From assembly GCA_030531165.1 (NCBI GenBank), contig JAUNOI010000001.1, positions 57,824 through 121,823 of the forward strand: 64,000 nt of DNA, read 5' to 3'. The stretch comes from Lachnospiraceae bacterium. GTDB lineage: Bacteria; Bacillota; Clostridia; Lachnospirales; Lachnospiraceae. The position numbers and the translations under genes are program-made. Each line of letters opens with the position of its first letter. Positions within the stretch are counted from its first letter, which is position 1. The notes beneath the pieces are model-generated. The model had not been told where the DNA came from. It saw only the letters and a program-made list of their open reading frames with translations, and did not search any database. Positions 7,517 to 15,530 of the stretch are shown here, piece by piece.

Positions 7517-9778
7517 ATGAAAGAAATTCAGAAGAGGAATGGCGATATTGTTCCGTTTGATTCCGTTAAGATTTTAGATGCGATGCGACAGGCGAACAAG
7601 GCGGTAGAAGGAGAAGCGATGACACCTACTGACTTGTTATTTTTAACGGAAAAAGTATGTGAATGTATTTCAGGCGAAAAGTGCAGTGTGGAAGAAGTTC
7701 AGGATTATGTAGAACAGACATTGATTCGCTTTGGTTATGGGAAAACTGCCAAGGCTTATATTTTATATCGGGCAGAGCACACGAAGATCCGTAATACGGA
7801 ATCCGATCTGATGGAGATTTATGAACGGTTAACGTATTCTTATGCGAAGGACGAAGATATCATGCGCGAAAATGCGAATATCGATGCGGATACAGCGATG
7901 GGAACGATGTTAAAATATGGTTCTGAGGGATCCAAATATTTCATCGACAATTATGTCCTGCCGAAGGATATTGCGGCCGCGCACATTAATGGAGAAATTC
8001 ATATTCACGATAAGGATTTCTATATGCTGACAGAGACATGCTGCCAGATTGATTTGATCAAGTTATTTAAGAATGGATTTTCGACTGGACACGGTAATTT
8101 AAGAGAGCCGAATTCGATCCAGAGCTATTCTGCATTGGCATGCATTGCGATTCAGGCGAATCAGAATGAGATGCATGGCGGGCAGAGTGTACCGAATTTT
8201 GATTTTGCTATGGCAGATGGAGTGCGCAAGACATATAAGAAAAAGTACCGTCATATTATGAAGCAGTATCTTCAGATTCGATACGGTATGACAGAAGAAG
8301 CAGCTTTAGAGGCGGCAGTTGCATTCGAAAAGCAGTTAAGTGTTCTGGTCTCTATGGGAAATGCGGAGCAGATATCCAAGGAGATCCCTGAGATTGAGAT
8401 TATCGGTCTGACGACAGAACAGTTGGAAGAGATACATGAATATACACAAAAAGAAGCACTTCGTATGGCTGATAGAGAAACATATCAGGCGATGGAAGGG
8501 CTTGTACATAATTTAAATACGATGAATTCCAGAGCGGGAGCACAGGTGCCGTTTAGTTCGATCAATTATGGTACGGATACTTCACCGGAAGCACGGATGG
8601 TTATCCGCAATCTGCTTACAGCGACAGAAGAAGGACTGGGCAATGGTGAGACGCCGATCTTCCCGGTTCAGATTTTTAAGGTCAAAGAAGGTGTCAATTT
8701 TAATCCGGGCGATCCAAATTATGATCTGTTCAAGATGGCGATTAAGACATCGGCGAAGAGATTATTTCCGAATTTCAGCTTTATTGATGCACCGTTTAAC
8801 CTTCAATACTATAAAGAAGGGGATTATAATACGGAGATTGCTTATATGGGATGCCGTACCCGCGTAATGGGCAATCACTATGACAAGACAAAAGAGGTGA
8901 CATGCGGCAGAGGAAACCTGAGCTTTACTTCGATCAATCTTCCGAGAATCGCGTTGGAAGCGAAAGGCAATCTGCAGAAATTCTACACGATCCTGGATGC
9001 ACGTATGGATCTTGTGATCCGTCAGCTGATGCATCGTTTTAAGATACAGTGTACGAAGAAAGTCCGTAATTATCCGTTTTTGATGGGACAGGGAATCTGG
9101 ATTGATTCCGAAAAACTGGATTATGATGATGATATTGCAGAGGTTTTAAAGCATGGTACGTTAAGTATTGGATTTATCGGCCTTGCGGAAACGCTGAAAA
9201 CACTGATCGGAAAGCATCATGGAGAGAGTGAAGAAGCACAGAAGCTGGGATTAGAGATTATCAGCTATATGCGTCGTCGCGTAGACTTAGAATCGATGAA
9301 GACGGGGTTGAATTTTACGCTGCTGGCAACTCCGGCGGAAGGGCTGAGCGGTCGTTTTGTTAAGATCGATCAAAAGAAATATGGGCAGATAGAAGGGATT
9401 ACGGATAGAGAATATTATACCAATTCTTTCCATGTTCCGGTATATTACCCGATCCGTGCATTTGAAAAGATTAAACTGGAAGCACCATATCATGCATTGA
9501 CGAATGCAGGACATATCAGTTATGTGGAACTAGATGGAGATACATGCAAGAATCTAGAAGCCTTTGAAGCGGTGATTCGATACATGAAAGAGCAGGGCAT
9601 TGGATATGGCTCTGTGAACCATCCGGTGGACCGCGATCCAATCTGTGGATATACCGGAGTGATCGGGGATGTATGCCCAAGATGCGGACGGCGTGAAGGG
9701 GAAGGTGTATCGATTGAAAAGTTAAATGAATTGCGGAAGAAGTATCCGGATGTACCGGTTCCGGCTTGCTGCAGATAG
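7517..9778 (+). CDS. nrdD: anaerobic ribonucleoside-triphosphate reductase, catalytic part without glycyl-radical loop
   Basis: Class III RNR large subunit, 753 residues, making dNTPs from NTPs without oxygen. It starts at ATG 7517 (MKEIQKRNGDIVPFD); an open frame upstream to 7310 runs through the promoter and is not coding. Residues 1-90 form an ATP-cone. The core has GEIHIHDKDFYMLTETCCQ, NEMHGGQSVPNFDFA and MGCRTRVMGN. The C-terminal zinc region reads DPICGYTG then VCPRCGRREG, with Asp where the first of four Cys normally stands. The protein then ends in an unrelated tail (PVPACCR) and has no RxxxGYL glycyl-radical motif. That motif is on the next small gene. Operon with the small subunit and nrdG. 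Confidence 0.93.
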   Translation: MKEIQKRNGDIVPFDSVKILDAMRQANKAVEGEAMTPTDLLFLTEKVCECISGEKCSVEEVQDYVEQTLIRFGYGKTAKAYILYRAEHTKIRNTESDLMEIYERLTYSYAKDEDIMRENANIDADTAMGTMLKYGSEGSKYFIDNYVLPKDIAAAHINGEIHIHDKDFYMLTETCCQIDLIKLFKNGFSTGHGNLREPNSIQSYSALACIAIQANQNEMHGGQSVPNFDFAMADGVRKTYKKKYRHIMKQYLQIRYGMTEEAALEAAVAFEKQLSVLVSMGNAEQISKEIPEIEIIGLTTEQLEEIHEYTQKEALRMADRETYQAMEGLVHNLNTMNSRAGAQVPFSSINYGTDTSPEARMVIRNLLTATEEGLGNGETPIFPVQIFKVKEGVNFNPGDPNYDLFKMAIKTSAKRLFPNFSFIDAPFNLQYYKEGDYNTEIAYMGCRTRVMGNHYDKTKEVTCGRGNLSFTSINLPRIALEAKGNLQKFYTILDARMDLVIRQLMHRFKIQCTKKVRNYPFLMGQGIWIDSEKLDYDDDIAEVLKHGTLSIGFIGLAETLKTLIGKHHGESEEAQKLGLEIISYMRRRVDLESMKTGLNFTLLATPAEGLSGRFVKIDQKKYGQIEGITDREYYTNSFHVPVYYPIRAFEKIKLEAPYHALTNAGHISYVELDGDTCKNLEAFEAVIRYMKEQGIGYGSVNHPVDRDPICGYTGVIGDVCPRCGRREGEGVSIEKLNELRKKYPDVPVPACCR

Positions 9779-9828
9779 ATTATATCAAGACATATATGTT
9801 TGTAATATTTATATAGGAGGGAATTTAT

Positions 9829-9981
9829 ATGACACAAAAAGAGATGAAAGTAAAAGAAGTAGGACAGGATATTGGATTTGATAGGATTCGCAGAATTACG
9901 GGTTATCTGGTAGGAACGACGGAACGTTTCAATAATGCGAAAAGAGCAGAAGAAAGAGACCGCGTAAAACATGGCTTATAA
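9829..9981 (+). CDS. stand-alone glycyl-radical domain of anaerobic RNR (50 aa)
   Basis: A 50-residue gene with a strong ATAGGAGGG site 8 bp before its ATG. Its product contains GFDRIRRITGYLVG and ERFNNAKRAEERDRVKHG, which is the C-terminal glycyl-radical segment of NrdD; Gly25 in RITGYL is the predicted radical residue. It starts 50 bp after the nrdD stop and overlaps the nrdG start by 11 bp, so it is translated between them. It probably docks into NrdD in trans and is activated by NrdG, a similar logic to GrcA/YfiD with pyruvate formate-lyase. Homology is clear; trans function is inferred. Confidence 0.9.
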   Translation: MTQKEMKVKEVGQDIGFDRIRRITGYLVGTTERFNNAKRAEERDRVKHGL

Positions 9982-10435
9982 GATCCGTGTCAGTGGAATT
10001 GTTGAGGAATCGATCGTAGATGGACCGGGATTCCGCTACGTAATTTTTACACAGGGGTGTCCACATCATTGTCCGGGCTGCCATAATCCGCAGACACATC
10101 CTTTTGAGGGAGGAACGATGATGGATATTGACGATATTTTCCGTGCTTTTCGTGAAAATCCCCTTTTGTCCGGCATCACTTTTTCGGGTGGAGAACCGTT
10201 CTGTCAGCCGAAACCGTTGTATGAACTGGCAGTAAAAGTTCATAAAGCCGGAAAGACGGTTATGACTTATACAGGGTATACGTTGGAGCAGCTTGAAGGA
10301 ATGAATGACATCTGGGTGAAAAAATTATTGGCGGTCAGTGATATTTTAGTCGATGGACCTTATATAGAAGAGCTGCGCGATCTCGATCTGCAGTTTCGGG
10401 GAAGCAGTAATCAGAGAATTCTATATTTAAGCTGA
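9971..10435 (+). CDS. nrdG: anaerobic RNR-activating protein (radical SAM)
   Basis: Radical-SAM enzyme that uses a 4Fe-4S cluster and S-adenosylmethionine to form the glycyl radical on the NrdD glycine. It has 154 residues, typical of short NrdG. The cluster motif CxxxCxxC is GCPHHCPGCHNP at about residues 25-36, followed by SGGEPF, the SAM-binding glycine motif. The start overlaps the end of the glycyl-radical gene by 11 bp, which suggests coupled synthesis of activase and its substrate. Confidence 0.95.
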   Translation: MAYKIRVSGIVEESIVDGPGFRYVIFTQGCPHHCPGCHNPQTHPFEGGTMMDIDDIFRAFRENPLLSGITFSGGEPFCQPKPLYELAVKVHKAGKTVMTYTGYTLEQLEGMNDIWVKKLLAVSDILVDGPYIEELRDLDLQFRGSSNQRILYLS

Positions 10436-10456
10436 GAATTATAGTTTTATTACATA

Positions 10457-10507
10457 ATAAATTCTTGTGGACGTTTTATACGATAAAAATGTTCCGCAAG
10501 AATTTAT
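10457..10507 (+). promoter_or_regulatory. long imperfect inverted repeat between nrdG and the MerR gene
   Basis: Bases 10457-10478 and 10484-10507 pair over about 20 positions with a 5-base loop, ending 17 bp before the MerR-family start codon. It could be the nrdDG terminator (TTTATTTTA follows) or an operator for the regulator. Confidence 0.5.
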
Positions 10508-10524
10508 TTTATAACGGAGAAAAG

Positions 10525-11328
10525 ATGGAAGAAAAGACAATAGGTGCATTATCAAAATTTACAGGCGTCTCCGTACATACGATCAAATATTATGAAAAGG
10601 TGGGTTTGATCTCTTCTCATCGGGATGAGCATTCCAACTATCGTTCGTATGATGTCCGGGTGTGTACGGATCTTTATGAGTGCATGAAGTACCGCAATAT
10701 GGAATTTTCCTTAAAAGAGACCGCGACACTGTTAAAAGAGGCGGACGAACGGATGGTAGATCAGATGCTTATACAGAGAAACCGGGAGATTGATCAGGAG
10801 ATCGAACGTCTGAAACGGATAAAAAAGCAGGTAGAGACGTACCGCCGGGAAGTGGATGAGCTGAATCTTCGTCTGGGTGAGTGGTTTATCGAGGAAGTAC
10901 CACATCTATATGTTTATAAGCAGACGCATAATCTGGAATATCGGGAGGATGCACCGATGGAAGGTGGTTTACTCCAATCGAAAGAGGAAGTGCCTGTATA
11001 TAAATCGATTGTTACATTTTCGAAGAGGTATCTGAATGGTGGGAAGCCAGAATTTTCCTGGGGAAATGGATTCTTTCTGGAGAACGAGCAGCCGGAACTT
11101 GAGAAGAGCGGTTATTTACATGTAAATAAGGGAAGGGCTTTTGTATTTTATCAGAGGTTTACAGGGCTCTTTTCGAGTAATGGGGATATGGCAGAAGCTA
11201 TACAGAAGACATATCATAGATTTCGGATGTGTTTTCAGATGGATGCCTATGCGATTCGTATAAAAATCGCACATGATGAAAGTGGTCAACGCTATGAATA
11301 TTTTAAAATAATGGTACCGTTGGAATAA
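10525..11328 (+). CDS. MerR-family transcriptional regulator with C-terminal effector domain
   Basis: DNA-binding regulator of 267 residues. The N-terminal winged helix starts IGALSKFTGVSVHTIKYYE and continues with GLISSHRDEHSNYRSY, a standard MerR HTH. A long dimerisation coiled coil (roughly residues 75-115, Arg/Glu rich) follows. A 150-residue C-terminal domain resembles the small-molecule-binding part of multidrug-responsive MerR proteins only in position; its ligand cannot be read from sequence. ATG 10525 is chosen for its CGGAG site and domain start; an upstream GTG in frame would translate the inverted repeat. A terminator follows, so it is monocistronic. Target genes are unknown. Confidence 0.82.
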   Translation: MEEKTIGALSKFTGVSVHTIKYYEKVGLISSHRDEHSNYRSYDVRVCTDLYECMKYRNMEFSLKETATLLKEADERMVDQMLIQRNREIDQEIERLKRIKKQVETYRREVDELNLRLGEWFIEEVPHLYVYKQTHNLEYREDAPMEGGLLQSKEEVPVYKSIVTFSKRYLNGGKPEFSWGNGFFLENEQPELEKSGYLHVNKGRAFVFYQRFTGLFSSNGDMAEAIQKTYHRFRMCFQMDAYAIRIKIAHDESGQRYEYFKIMVPLE

Positions 11329-11340
11329 GAATGGAATAGA

Positions 11341-11382
11341 AAAGTCCAAACATGTGAGTTGCACACAGGTTTGGGCTTTTTT
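11341..11382 (+). terminator. terminator after MerR-family gene
   Basis: Arms AGTCCAAAC and GTTTGGGCT (one G:T) with a TTTTTT tail. Confidence 0.85.
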
Positions 11383-11502
11383 GTGCCATTATGTCGTGAA
11401 AATGTGAAAAAATTAGCAAAATTCAGGAAATATAAACTATAAATGATAGATAATATTTAGGTAATTTATACTAAAACATTCATAGCATCTATAGAAATAA
11501 AA

Positions 11503-11531
11503 TTGACCTGATAGCAACACTTAGTTATAAA
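11503..11531 (+). promoter_or_regulatory. promoter of hydrolase-permease operon
   Basis: TTGACC, 17 bp, TATAAA, 54 bp before the hydrolase start. The preceding 120 bp is AT-rich; I see no riboswitch-like structure in it. Confidence 0.65.
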
Positions 11532-11584
11532 ATTAACGATGAATTTGTGTGTTATAAGTTAAATAATCAAAGGAGGAATATGAC

Positions 11585-12568
11585 ATGAGTGTGACATTAA
11601 ACAGAGACATGTTTTTGGCAACTGAGCCGGAAATTGATGTTACGCAGTTTCACAAGGTCAAACTGGATCTGCCATATGCACAGCAGTCGCCAAATCAGAT
11701 TTTAGATATCTGGTATCCGGACGAAGGGGAAGGTCCTTATCCGTTAGTTATTTTATTTCATGGCGGTGGCTTTGGTACAGGTCATAAAAGAAGCTTTTAT
11801 ATCTCTTCTATGGCACAGCCGGTCACACAGGGATACGCAGTTGCAACTGTAGAGTATCGTCTATATAATGAGGCAATCTGGCCGGCGCAATTAATTGATT
11901 CAAAAGCAGCAGTGCGTTACCTTCGTGCAAATGCAAAAGAACTCAATCTCGATCCTGATAAGTTTGCTGTATGGGGCAATTCGGCTGGCGGCTGTGCGAC
12001 ACAGCTTCTGGCACTTACAGCGGATGATCCGGAAATGGATGATCTGTCTGTGGGGGTACAGGCTTCCAGCAGAGTGCAGGCAGCTATCGCGTGGTATTCG
12101 GTAAATGAATTTATCAGCTGTGAGCAGTTCAGCGTGGATACCGCTGCACAGAGAGAGGAAAGCGGTTCTGCAACAGGTATGGTACCGAAAGATGCAAGGG
12201 GCAAAGACTCTGCATTAACAAAAGTACTTGGATTTCATCCGTTACTTTATCCGGAAAAGGCGGCAAAGGCGAGCCCTTTGTCTTATGTAGATGAAAATTG
12301 TCCACCGATGCTTCTTCAACATGGAAAAGCAGATTTGATCGTAGATTATCACCAGTCTGTCTATATGTATGAGAAAGTAAAACAGATATGCGGAGAAGGA
12401 AGAGCGAGAATCGACCTATTCGATGGTGAACCACATGGTTCTGCCAAGATAAAAGCGAATGACAATGTAGAAAAATGCATTGATTTCCTGGATCATATTT
12501 TCTGGGAAGGCAAAAATCCATATCGCAAACCATTAAAAGAACTGAAAGTTGTCGGACAGGGTTCCTGA
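11585..12568 (+). CDS. alpha/beta hydrolase (esterase/lipase-like)
   Basis: Serine hydrolase of the alpha/beta fold, 327 residues, no signal peptide, so cytosolic. The oxyanion-hole motif FHGGGFGTG lies near residue 60. The nucleophile elbow is GNSAGG. The acid is in HGKADLIVD and the catalytic His in GEPHGS, so the triad is complete. The HGGG plus GxSxGG pattern is that of hormone-sensitive-lipase-like esterases and acetyl-xylan/prolyl-esterase relatives; the substrate is not evident. The gene has an excellent AAAGGAGG site. The GntP-type permease starts 53 bp downstream, so the pair may import and cleave one esterified or acylated organic acid. Confidence 0.85.
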   Translation: MSVTLNRDMFLATEPEIDVTQFHKVKLDLPYAQQSPNQILDIWYPDEGEGPYPLVILFHGGGFGTGHKRSFYISSMAQPVTQGYAVATVEYRLYNEAIWPAQLIDSKAAVRYLRANAKELNLDPDKFAVWGNSAGGCATQLLALTADDPEMDDLSVGVQASSRVQAAIAWYSVNEFISCEQFSVDTAAQREESGSATGMVPKDARGKDSALTKVLGFHPLLYPEKAAKASPLSYVDENCPPMLLQHGKADLIVDYHQSVYMYEKVKQICGEGRARIDLFDGEPHGSAKIKANDNVEKCIDFLDHIFWEGKNPYRKPLKELKVVGQGS

Positions 12569-12621
12569 CTTGTTCGATGGATAAACATATAATCTAATAT
12601 TTTGAGAAAGAGAGAATAATT

Positions 12622-13974
12622 ATGACAACATTATCAGTAATCGGCCTTTTGGCAGCGGCAATTATATTTGTTGTTGTTGTATGGAAAGGCATGGATGTAT
12701 TTACATCGACTATATTAGTATCTTTTATTATTATTGTTACCAGTGCAATGAACTGGTGGGAGGCGCTGGCAAATTATGCAACCGGCTATTGTGGGTTTAT
12801 TGCCAGTCAGATCTTCGTGCTCGTCATCGGCGCTGTATTCGGCGAACTCATGGGCGCATCCGGTGCTGCGGAATCGATTGCCAATATTATTACGGAAAAA
12901 TTAGGAGTAAAAAATGTAATTCTTTCTATTACCGTAATCTCTACGGTATTCGTATATGTTGGTATTTCCGGATTCGTCGTACTGTTCGTTATTGCACCGA
13001 TTGCTACGGTTATGATGAAGCGTGCGGGATATGCATACCGAATGATCCCTGGAATTATCTTTATCGGTGCGACATGTTCTGCAATGCTGCCATATGCAAT
13101 TAATGTAACGAACACGATCCCGGCTGCAATTATCGCGGAACAAATACCAAATGAACCGGTATCTTTAGGTTCGGCTCCAATTCTTGGTATTGTGGCATTC
13201 GTCGTATCGACGTTAGTCGGCTACTGCTATATGGTACACGCTGCAAAAAAGACAGCGATCAAAGAAGGCACGCTTGTGGATGATACAAAACCGGTAAAAA
13301 TCGTTCCTACCCGTGATGATCTTCCTTCTGTGGGCGTTGCATCATTGCCGTTTGTTGCAGTCGTAGTGATTGTTTTGATCTTTTCTAATGTTCCGGCTGC
13401 ACAGAACCTGATTCAAGTTGCGGATCCGAATGCAATCGCAGTATTTGCGATGTTTATCGGAAGCCTGTTGCTCGTACTGCTCTGCCATAAACAGCTGGTT
13501 GTAAAACAGGGACTAAAATCAATTATCGCAAAAGGTGTGGACAACGGAGTAGGTGCTACGGTTATGGCAGCAGCGATCATTGGATTTTCAACAGTACTGC
13601 AGAACAGTGTTGGATTTGAAGCAATTAAAAACTGGGTATTAAATTTCAATATGAACCCTTATGTCACGGAATTTTTAGGATTAAATATTTTAGCAGGTAT
13701 CATGGGAAGTGGAACAGCTGCCGTTCAGACATTCTTCCAGTTCTTTACGCAGTCGCTCGTCGCAAAGGGAGCAAGTCCTGCGGCATTACATCGTATCGCT
13801 CCGGCGGCGGTAACCGGTATGAATACGCTGCCGAATGCAGGCGGAATGGTTGCACAGCTTAAATGGATGGATATTTCACTTGCAGAGGGATATTGGTATG
13901 TATTTGTCACATCCGTACTTGCGCCGATCATAGGATCTTTTGCTGCAGTTATTGTTGCGATCGTTATGTATTAA
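12622..13974 (+). CDS. GntP-family permease
   Basis: Integral membrane transporter of 450 residues with about 12 hydrophobic segments and no signal peptide. The overall pattern matches the GntP (gluconate:H+ symporter) group of the ion-transporter superfamily: an early IGAVFGELMGASGAAESIA segment, an internal VYVGISGFVVLFVIAPIA helix and LNILAGIMGSGTAAVQTFF near the C-terminus. Members carry gluconate, citrate, glycerate or short carboxylates; the substrate cannot be assigned. It is downstream of the alpha/beta hydrolase behind one promoter, and a strong terminator closes the unit. Confidence 0.8.
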   Translation: MTTLSVIGLLAAAIIFVVVVWKGMDVFTSTILVSFIIIVTSAMNWWEALANYATGYCGFIASQIFVLVIGAVFGELMGASGAAESIANIITEKLGVKNVILSITVISTVFVYVGISGFVVLFVIAPIATVMMKRAGYAYRMIPGIIFIGATCSAMLPYAINVTNTIPAAIIAEQIPNEPVSLGSAPILGIVAFVVSTLVGYCYMVHAAKKTAIKEGTLVDDTKPVKIVPTRDDLPSVGVASLPFVAVVVIVLIFSNVPAAQNLIQVADPNAIAVFAMFIGSLLLVLLCHKQLVVKQGLKSIIAKGVDNGVGATVMAAAIIGFSTVLQNSVGFEAIKNWVLNFNMNPYVTEFLGLNILAGIMGSGTAAVQTFFQFFTQSLVAKGASPAALHRIAPAAVTGMNTLPNAGGMVAQLKWMDISLAEGYWYVFVTSVLAPIIGSFAAVIVAIVMY

Positions 13975-14017
13975 TCATAAAACAGCTTATATAGATAACA
14001 TTTATATACACACATGG

Positions 14018-14062
14018 AAAAGGCTGTCGTATCAGATGGAGATCTGATGCGACGGCTTTTTT
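14018..14062 (+). terminator. terminator after the GntP-family permease
   Basis: 18-bp stem (AAGGCTGTCGTATCAGA with TCTGATGCGACGGCTT) and a T6 tail. Confidence 0.9.
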
Positions 14063-14083
14063 CGTAGAAAATAAAAGGAAAAT

Positions 14084-14112
14084 TTGATAAATTGTAAAGG
14101 TTGATATATAAT
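14084..14112 (+). promoter_or_regulatory. promoter of the Mrp/Mbh-type antiporter operon
   Basis: TTGATA, 17 bp, TATAAT, 52 bp before mrpE. Confidence 0.75.
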
Positions 14113-14164
14113 ACTTTTGTACAAATAGCACAAATTCAGAAAGAATAAAGATTGGAGGAGAACC

Positions 14165-14638
14165 ATGTTTCTATTATTCTTTTTATGTTGGATCATATTT
14201 GCCGGGGATATTACGCCGGAGTTCGTCATATTCGGATTGGCGGTTGCCGCGGTGATCTTTGCATTTCAATGCAGATTTTTGGATTATTCGATTCGTAAAG
14301 AGATCAAACTATACCGTAACCTGATATGGGGGATCATCTATGTATTTGTTCTCGTTTTGGAGATCTTAAAGGCCAATATCGGGGTGATACATTTTATACT
14401 TTCAGCAGAAGACAGGGTGGAGCCGCAGCTCGTACATTTTAAGACGGATTTAAAATCCGATATGGCACGCGTGATTCTGGCAAACTCGATCACATTGACG
14501 CCGGGTACAATCACCGTTTCACTGGAAGAAGATGAGTATACGGTTCACTGTCTGGACAAATCGATGGCGGAAGGGATGAATGAATCGATCTTCGTTCAGA
14601 TGCTCCGCAGGTTTGAAGAAAAGGAGGAGCAGTCATGA
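14165..14638 (+). CDS. mrpE: Na+/H+ antiporter subunit E (MrpE/MbhA-like)
   Basis: Small membrane subunit of a multi-subunit cation/proton antiporter, 157 residues. Two N-terminal hydrophobic helices are followed by a soluble domain with ANSITLTPGTITVSLEEDEYTVH, here cited only by its core NSITLTPGT, which is the family hallmark. First gene of a ten-gene operon with overlaps at nearly every junction. It has a GGAGG site before the ATG. MrpE is needed for assembly rather than ion transport in characterised systems. Confidence 0.88.
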   Translation: MFLLFFLCWIIFAGDITPEFVIFGLAVAAVIFAFQCRFLDYSIRKEIKLYRNLIWGIIYVFVLVLEILKANIGVIHFILSAEDRVEPQLVHFKTDLKSDMARVILANSITLTPGTITVSLEEDEYTVHCLDKSMAEGMNESIFVQMLRRFEEKEEQS

Positions 14639-14958
14639 AATCGGAATTATTGTTAAAAGCAGAGCATGGATTTTTTGTTGCCTGTATTTTTCTGACAGCT
14701 ATTCTGATCGTCTGTTGTCTGATCCGTGCGATCAAAGGACCGAGACTTACCGACCGGATCGTCTGCGGCAATATGATCGGAACGCTGACGATCGTTACGA
14801 TCGCGATTTTATCAAAGCTCATGGATGCATCGTATATGCTGGACGTCTGCCTGATTTATGCGATGATCAGTTTTATTGCAGTCGTCGTATTTACAAAAGT
14901 GTATATGGGTGTTTATCGCGAAAAGAAGAAAAAGCAGGAGGAGAAAAAGGATGATTGA
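14635..14958 (+). CDS. mrpF: Na+/H+ antiporter subunit F (MrpF/MbhB-like)
   Basis: 107 residues with three hydrophobic helices. The motif KGPRLTDRIVCGNMIGT is typical of MrpF, and the chain ends in a highly charged Lys/Glu tail. It overlaps mrpE by 4 bp and mrpG by 8 bp. The subunit helps form the membrane core of the antiporter. Its small size and place right after mrpE match both Mrp and the archaeal Mbh order. Confidence 0.86.
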   Translation: MKSELLLKAEHGFFVACIFLTAILIVCCLIRAIKGPRLTDRIVCGNMIGTLTIVTIAILSKLMDASYMLDVCLIYAMISFIAVVVFTKVYMGVYREKKKKQEEKKDD

Positions 14959-15283
14959 ATGGGTTCAGTTTTTTGCAGGTGCATTTTTTATTGTTATTGG
15001 AATTGTAGTTGCAGCGATCGCCGTGTTCGGTCTGTTCCGGTTTGATTTCGTCTTGAACCGAATGCATGCGGCAGCGATGTGTGATACATTGACGCTGGCT
15101 TCGATTATGATCGGACTGATGATTTTATATGGATGTTCGCTTTCGACATTAAAATTAGGATTGGTTATTTTGTTTTTATGGTTTGCGAGTCCGGTATCCA
15201 GTCACCTGATATCGAGACTGGAAGTAACGGTCAATGAACATTTAGAAGAAGATTGCGAGGTGCAGGAACATGAAATTGATTGA
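14951..15283 (+). CDS. mrpG: Na+/H+ antiporter subunit G (MrpG/MbhC-like)
   Basis: 110 residues, three hydrophobic helices. The conserved FGLFRFDFVLNRMHAAAMCD segment is the MrpG signature (R-x-H-A-A around the first loop), and the chain ends with the acidic EEDCEVQEHEID. The ATG at 14951 has an AGGAGGA site just upstream inside mrpF; a longer frame upstream is out of register with the family start. It overlaps the next gene by 14 bp. Confidence 0.86.
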   Translation: MIEWVQFFAGAFFIVIGIVVAAIAVFGLFRFDFVLNRMHAAAMCDTLTLASIMIGLMILYGCSLSTLKLGLVILFLWFASPVSSHLISRLEVTVNEHLEEDCEVQEHEID

Positions 15284-15530
15284 ATTTATTTTGCTCGGAT
15301 TTTTGATTCTTTGTGCGATCACAACCTGCCTTTCCAAAAATCTCTTGACGTCGGTCGTCATCTTCATGTCGTACAGTCTGATTATGGCGATCATCTGGTT
15401 TTTACTTCAATCGCCGGATCTGGCGATCACGGAAGCAGCGGTTGGTGCCGGGGTCACCAGTATCTTATTTTTCGTAACCTTTAAGAAGATCGGAGCTATG
15501 AAAGGGGACGATGATGAAGATGATAAATGA
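15270..15530 (+). CDS. MbhD/DUF4040-type subunit (C-terminal part of MrpA as a separate protein)
   Basis: 86 residues, three hydrophobic helices, with LQSPDLAITEAAVGAGVTS, the EAAVGAG motif of MbhD and of the region that follows the antiporter domain in MrpA. In bacterial Mrp operons this piece is fused to MrpA; here it stands alone, as in archaeal Mbh clusters. The C-terminus is a short acidic tail (GDDDEDDK). It overlaps the next gene by 20 bp. No full-length MrpA exists in the operon. Confidence 0.78.
   Translation: MKLIEFILLGFLILCAITTCLSKNLLTSVVIFMSYSLIMAIIWFLLQSPDLAITEAAVGAGVTSILFFVTFKKIGAMKGDDDEDDK

Noticed and set aside
9700-9830. nrdD split explained as a frameshift or sequencing error
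   Set aside because: The break is followed by a 25-residue unrelated tail, a 50-bp AT-rich spacer and a new strong ribosome site with ATG; a one-base fix would not join the two parts.
11383-11584. Riboswitch in the 200-bp leader of the hydrolase gene
   Set aside because: Only AT-rich sequence with no conserved aptamer core or terminator/antiterminator pair.
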